64,000 nt of DNA, from contig NZ_JBHUML010000005.1 in assembly GCF_042684865.1 (NCBI RefSeq), forward strand, positions 434,001 to 498,000. The letters are read 5' to 3'. Of this stretch, positions 60,345 through 64,000 are shown piece by piece. How positions within the stretch are numbered: the stretch's first letter is position 1; each line of letters starts with the position of its first letter. The position numbers and the translations under genes were made by a program. The notes beneath the pieces are model-generated. The model ran no database searches. It was given only the letters and a program-made list of their open reading frames with translations, and was not told where the DNA came from. Source of the DNA: Salibacterium lacus. Its GTDB lineage: Bacteria > Bacillota > Bacilli > Bacillales > Marinococcaceae.

Positions 60345-60602
60345 ATGCAGCCTAATATAGGTACCGCTCAGGCATTCTGCCGCATCATTATCGGTATTGT
60401 ACTTCTCTCCTGGGCCAATAGTCGTTCTTCCCGGATGCGCAGGGATCCGGACAATCATATGATCTGCATGGTGCTTGGTGCGATGAAGGTCGCTGAAGGC
60501 ATAACCCGGTTCTGTCCAACGATAAGACTTTATGACATGGTCACCGGCGGCAGTCATTCCCCGGAAAACACACCGGAACATCATAACATGCATGAATCAT
60601 AA
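60345..60602 (+). CDS. Small membrane protein, DUF2892-like
   Basis: 85 residues from ATG 60345, eight bases after AAAGGAG (a GTG immediately before it is also possible). MQPNIGTAQAFCRIIIGIVL begins the first helix, and a second region (MICMVLGAMKVAEGITRFCP) ends in a Cys-Pro, as in DUF2892/YgaP-type membrane segments. A His-rich tail (PEHHNMHES) follows. It diverges from yerA. The function is unknown. Confidence 0.75.
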   Translation: MQPNIGTAQAFCRIIIGIVLLSWANSRSSRMRRDPDNHMICMVLGAMKVAEGITRFCPTIRLYDMVTGGSHSPENTPEHHNMHES

Positions 60603-60676
60603 GTCAAGCTGATGTTACGATTTTAACAGATGAGAACTGCATTTCATGCTGTTTTCGTAAATAATCTGACAAAAAT

Positions 60677-60781
60677 ATTTGCGTTTTTTGAGCGGAATCA
60701 AGAGGAAAGCGGGCGGAGTGTTGTCGATAGCGGGCGGAATTACCAATAAATCGAGCGAATTATTGTCGAAAACGGGCGAAC
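60677..60781 (-). repeat. Dispersed 21-bp repeat element, locus F (5 units, inverted)
   Basis: Read on the minus strand, units begin at 60781, 60760, 60739, 60718 and 60697 with GTTCGCCCG, ATTCGCTCG, TTCCGCCCG, CTCCGCCCG and TTCCGCTCA. TTTTCGACA and CTATCGACA occupy positions 10-18 of the first and third. It is the only locus in this orientation, and lies between two convergent genes (DUF2892-like and purD), just before the purD terminator. Confidence 0.88.
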
Positions 60782-60807
60782 CCGGCATCAATCATTTAAA
60801 CCAATAG

Positions 60808-60846
60808 AAAAAACGGAGCGGGATGTTATCCCTGTCTCCGTTTTTT
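60808..60846 (-). terminator. Terminator of the pur operon end
   Basis: AAAAAACGGAG pairs with CTCCGTTTTTT; the loop has GGGAT/ATCCC as an inner stem. It lies 22 bp after the purD stop. Confidence 0.93.
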
Positions 60847-60868
60847 CTTGATTTCAGATGATGCTTCG

Positions 60869-62119
60869 TTAGTATTTGATAACATTACGACCGATATCGG
60901 TGCGGTAGAAGAGATTGGTCGTATCCAAGCCTTTCAGTTTCTCATAAACAGCGGTTTGAGCTTCTTGGAGCGTGGCTGCTTTTTCAGCAAGCAGCAGGAC
61001 TCTGCCGCCGGCTGTGACGTACGTGCCGTTTTCTTCTCCGGCTCCGGCAAAAAAGAGCAGATCAGAGTCGGGAACGTCTGCAATCGGCACTCCTTTATCA
61101 TACGGACCTGGATATCCTTTGGATGCAGCCACAACGCCGAGCACCGCATCACCGGACCAGCTCAAAGAAGGACGCCCGCCGTCCAGCAGCTCTGTTATGA
61201 CGGCTGCAAGATCTGATTCAAGACGCGGCAGCACGACCTGGGCTTCCGGATCCCCGAACCGGGCATTGAATTCCACCACTTTCGGTCCCTCCCCGGTCAT
61301 CATCAGTCCCGCGTACAGAATGCCGGTGAAAGAACGTCCTTCCTCGGCAAGCCCGTCTGCCGCCGGCTGCAAAACATCACGAACCGCACGCTCGACGTCT
61401 GAACCATCGAACTGCGGAACCGGGCTGTAAGCGCCCATACCGCCTGTGTTCGGTCCCTGATCGCCGTCAAAGGCGCGTTTATGATCCTGCGCTCCGACCA
61501 TCGGCACAACGGTTGTGCCGTGCACGAACGCCATCAGCGAAAGTTCTTCGCCCTCTAGGTATTCCTCAAGCACAACACTTGCCCCGGCTTCCCCGAATTT
61601 ATCATCGAGCAGTATGTCGCGGAGCGCCGCGTCTGCCTCTTCTTTTGTGAAGGCAACAGTTACTCCTTTGCCGGCAGCAAGACCGTCGGCTTTAATGACA
61701 ATCGGAACACCTTCGTTGTCCACATGCCGAATCGCCTCGTCATAATCCGACGTCACCTTGTACGTGCCGGTCGGAATGCGGTGACGCTCCATAAATGCTT
61801 TCGCAAATGACTTGCTGCCTTCAATGGCCGCCGCTTCCTTTGTCGGTCCGAACACGGTAAGTCCGGCTTCCTTAAACGCATTGACGATCCCCTTAAGAAG
61901 AGGGGCTTCCGGCCCCACCACCGTCAGACCGATATCGTGTTCTGCGGCGAACGCCGTGAGACTGCCGGCATCCTCTTCGTTTACATCTACACATACAGCC
62001 GTCTGTTTCATACCCGCATTTCCCGGTGCCGCGTACACGGTATCCACCTCCGGGCTTTCTGCAAACGCACGGGCCAGCGCATGTTCACGCCCGCCGCCGC
62101 CGACAATCAGCACGTTCAT
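60869..62119 (-). CDS. purD: Phosphoribosylamine-glycine ligase
   Basis: 416 residues, start at 62119 behind GGAGGAG. The N-domain begins MNVLIVGGGGREHALARAFA and an ATP-grasp core follows (PIVIKADGLAAGKGVTVAF, FNARFGDPEAQVVLPRLESD). It makes glycinamide ribonucleotide in step 2 of purine synthesis. Last gene of the purN-purH-purD series, 29 bp after purH, with a terminator after it. Confidence 0.98.
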   Translation of the reverse strand: MNVLIVGGGGREHALARAFAESPEVDTVYAAPGNAGMKQTAVCVDVNEEDAGSLTAFAAEHDIGLTVVGPEAPLLKGIVNAFKEAGLTVFGPTKEAAAIEGSKSFAKAFMERHRIPTGTYKVTSDYDEAIRHVDNEGVPIVIKADGLAAGKGVTVAFTKEEADAALRDILLDDKFGEAGASVVLEEYLEGEELSLMAFVHGTTVVPMVGAQDHKRAFDGDQGPNTGGMGAYSPVPQFDGSDVERAVRDVLQPAADGLAEEGRSFTGILYAGLMMTGEGPKVVEFNARFGDPEAQVVLPRLESDLAAVITELLDGGRPSLSWSGDAVLGVVAASKGYPGPYDKGVPIADVPDSDLLFFAGAGEENGTYVTAGGRVLLLAEKAATLQEAQTAVYEKLKGLDTTNLFYRTDIGRNVIKY

Positions 62120-62148
62120 GAGTGCGACTCCTCCTTCATCGTGTTGCT

Positions 62149-63690
62149 TTAGTGTTTAAAATGACGCATGCCGGTAAAGACCATGGCAATGCCGAGTTCG
62201 TTGGCTTTTTCAATCGATTCTTCGTCCCGGATGGAGCCGCCCGGCTGGATAATGGCGCTCACACCAGCTTCCCCTGCGGTTTCAACCGTATCTTTCATCG
62301 GGAAAAAGGCGTCGGAGCCCATGGCGCTGCCCTCAGCTTTCTCTCCCGCCTGCGCGGCGGCGATTTCGGCGGAGCCGACCCGGTTCATCTGCCCGGCGCC
62401 CACGCCTACGGTCTGCTGGTCTTTGGCAAGCAGAATCGCATTGGACTTCACGTGTTTGACAACTTTCCAAGCCAGTTTCAGATCCTGCCATTCGTTCTCT
62501 GTCGGATCACGGTCGGTCACAACTTTGATGTCAGCATCGAGAAACCCTTTGCGGTCTTCGTCCTGAATCAGAGCGCCGCCGTGAATAGACGTAATCTGCG
62601 AGCGTTCGCGCGGTGTTTCTTCTTCCATCGCGATTTTCAGCAGGCGGATGTTTTTCTTTTGAGTCAGAACATCAAGCGCTTCCTGGCTGAACGACGGAGC
62701 GATAATGATCTCAAGAAAAATCTCTTTGAGATGCTTTGCTGTCTCCTCATCCACTTCGCGGTTGAATGCGGTAATGCCGCCGAAAATGGAAACAGGATCG
62801 GAGTCGTACGCTTTTTCATACGCCTCGGTGATGGACGCGCCAATTCCAACCCCGCAAGGATTCATATGTTTAACAGCAACAGCAGCGGGCTGGCTGAATT
62901 CCTTGATGATATCAAGAGCGGCTTCGGCATCGTTGATGTTATTATAGGACAGCTCCTTGCCGTGCAGCTGGATAGCATTCGCAACAGAGCTCATCGGTCC
63001 AATCGGCTCCCGGTAGAAAGCTGCCTGCTGATGTGGATTCTCCCCGTAGCGGAGATCCTGTTTTTTCTCGTAAGTAACGGTGAACGTTTCCGGATACTGT
63101 TCACCTGTATGGTCGGTTAAGTAATTGGCAACGAGGGAATCATAGGAAGCCGTGTGACGGAATACTTTTGCGGCCAGACCGGCTTTCGTCTCTGCCGGAA
63201 TATCTCCGTTTTCTTTCACATCTTCCAGAATCCAGTCGTAGTCGCCGGGATCGGTGACGACCGTGACATATTTATGGTTTTTGGCTGCGGCCCGCAGCAT
63301 GCCGGGACCTCCGATGTCAATGTTTTCAATCGCTTCTTCAAATGACGTGTCCGGCTTTTCAATCGTTTCTTTAAACGGATACAGATTCACGACGACGAGG
63401 TCAATCGGGGTGATTTGATGTTCCTCGAGCTGTTTTTGATGTTCCTCGTTGTCCCTCATGGCCAGCAGACCGCTGTGAATATACGGATGCAGCGTCTTCA
63501 CGCGCCCGTCGAGGATTTCCGGAAATCCGGTAACATCGGAAATCCCGATCACGTCGACACCTCCCTCTTTCAGCACGCGGCTCGTCCCGCCTGTTGAAAT
63601 GATCTCCACGCCGGCCGCTTCAAGCTGCTTGGCAAAAGGTAGAATACCCTCTTTATTGGAAACGCTGATCAGTGCTCGCTTGATGCTCAT
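62149..63690 (-). CDS. purH: Bifunctional AICAR transformylase/IMP cyclohydrolase
   Basis: 513 residues: the MGS-like IMP cyclohydrolase domain (ALISVSNKEGILPFAKQLEA, GRVKTLHPYIHSGLL) and the AICAR transformylase domain (AVAVKHMNPCGVGIG, with the catalytic Lys-His). It carries out the last two steps of IMP synthesis. Its start ATG overlaps the purN stop (ATGA), so the two are translationally coupled. Confidence 0.98.
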   Translation of the reverse strand: MSIKRALISVSNKEGILPFAKQLEAAGVEIISTGGTSRVLKEGGVDVIGISDVTGFPEILDGRVKTLHPYIHSGLLAMRDNEEHQKQLEEHQITPIDLVVVNLYPFKETIEKPDTSFEEAIENIDIGGPGMLRAAAKNHKYVTVVTDPGDYDWILEDVKENGDIPAETKAGLAAKVFRHTASYDSLVANYLTDHTGEQYPETFTVTYEKKQDLRYGENPHQQAAFYREPIGPMSSVANAIQLHGKELSYNNINDAEAALDIIKEFSQPAAVAVKHMNPCGVGIGASITEAYEKAYDSDPVSIFGGITAFNREVDEETAKHLKEIFLEIIIAPSFSQEALDVLTQKKNIRLLKIAMEEETPRERSQITSIHGGALIQDEDRKGFLDADIKVVTDRDPTENEWQDLKLAWKVVKHVKSNAILLAKDQQTVGVGAGQMNRVGSAEIAAAQAGEKAEGSAMGSDAFFPMKDTVETAGEAGVSAIIQPGGSIRDEESIEKANELGIAMVFTGMRHFKH

Positions 63691-64000
63691 TTGTGCATCG
63701 CTCCTCCCTGCGTAAATCGCTCTTTGAGTAAAAACTGAATCGTATCCGGATACAACCGGTGTTCCACGGCCTGTACCGCCTTGGAAAGGGAAGCGGGAGA
63801 ATCGGTCGGCTTCACAGCTACCGCTTCCTGAGCAAGTATCGTACCGGTATCCATTCCTTCATCGACTTCATGAACAGTAACGCCGGTCACTTTCACACCG
63901 GCTTCCCACGCCTGCTCCACAGCATCCAATCCTGGAAAAGCCGGAAGCAGGGAGGGATGGATGTTTATCATACGTTCCTGAAACGCTGTCAGCAATGTAT
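63687..64000 (-). CDS. purN: Phosphoribosylglycinamide formyltransferase, partial (N-terminus off the window)
   Basis: The last about 104 residues are present. INIHPSLLPAFPGLDAVEQA holds the catalytic His, and TVHEVDEGMDTGTILAQEAV holds the catalytic Asp, the diagnostic PurN block. It transfers a formyl group to GAR in step 3 of purine synthesis. The gene runs off the right edge; its stop overlaps the purH start by four bases. Confidence 0.97.
   Translation of the reverse strand, partial: TLLTAFQERMINIHPSLLPAFPGLDAVEQAWEAGVKVTGVTVHEVDEGMDTGTILAQEAVAVKPTDSPASLSKAVQAVEHRLYPDTIQFLLKERFTQGGAMHK

Overview
The window looks like a chromosome segment of a moderately halophilic or alkaliphilic Bacillaceae bacterium. 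Evidence: strong Shine-Dalgarno sites with frequent TTG/GTG starts, YesM/YesN-type two-component signalling, CcpA-like cre sites, and a right half whose gene order matches the Bacillus subtilis purHD-yerA-yerB-yerC-pcrB-pcrA-ligA-yerH-gatCAB-yerQ-yefA neighbourhood. Exported proteins are strikingly acidic, as in salt-adapted bacilli. No rRNA, tRNA, CRISPR array or intact mobile element was found.

Layout. (1) 1-10.5 kb, minus strand: a polysaccharide-utilisation operon running permease, permease, solute-binding lipoprotein, heparinase II/III-like enzyme, YesM-type kinase, YesN-type regulator, DUF2264 protein, sugar isomerase/epimerase (cut by the window edge). A large secreted GH59-type glycosidase follows on the plus strand (11.36-15.15 kb). 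Both transcription units carry nearly the same 16-bp operator over the -35 region in the same orientation, so they probably form one regulon. (2) 15-22.5 kb: small membrane and regulatory genes, a frameshifted Rrf2 regulator, a stand-alone OpuAC-like glycine betaine binding protein, YisL and YcxB-like proteins, and a FosB-type thiol transferase. (3) 22.6-25.3 kb: an AT-rich cassette with an HxlR regulator divergent from a nitroreductase, then an NADP-dependent reductase behind a perfect palindrome. (4) 25.3-35 kb: a scarred region with two IS30-type remnants, a broken AlkD-like gene, decayed duplications, an SLH-anchored alkaline phosphatase, an aldehyde dehydrogenase and a penicillin-binding-like serine hydrolase. 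(5) 35.5-45.8 kb: NCS1 permease, RlmCD-type methyltransferase, NERD protein, aldo/keto reductase, a cre-controlled aldehyde dehydrogenase/DUF779 pair, DagK and a metallophosphatase. (6) 46-64 kb, minus strand: gatCAB, camS, ligA, pcrA, pcrB, an unrecognised membrane protein, yerC, yerB, yerA and purD/purH/purN.

The most unusual structure is a dispersed intergenic repeat family: six loci (near 15.4, 20.5, 30.3, 38.7, 39.9 and 60.7 kb), each about 105 bp and made of about five degenerate 21-bp units with the cores TTTCGCYCG and TTTCGACA. The spacing is exactly 21 bp (two DNA helical turns), the element size is constant, and none lies inside an established gene. I do not recognise this family.

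All calls come from reading the sequence and its translations. No database search or folding program was run.
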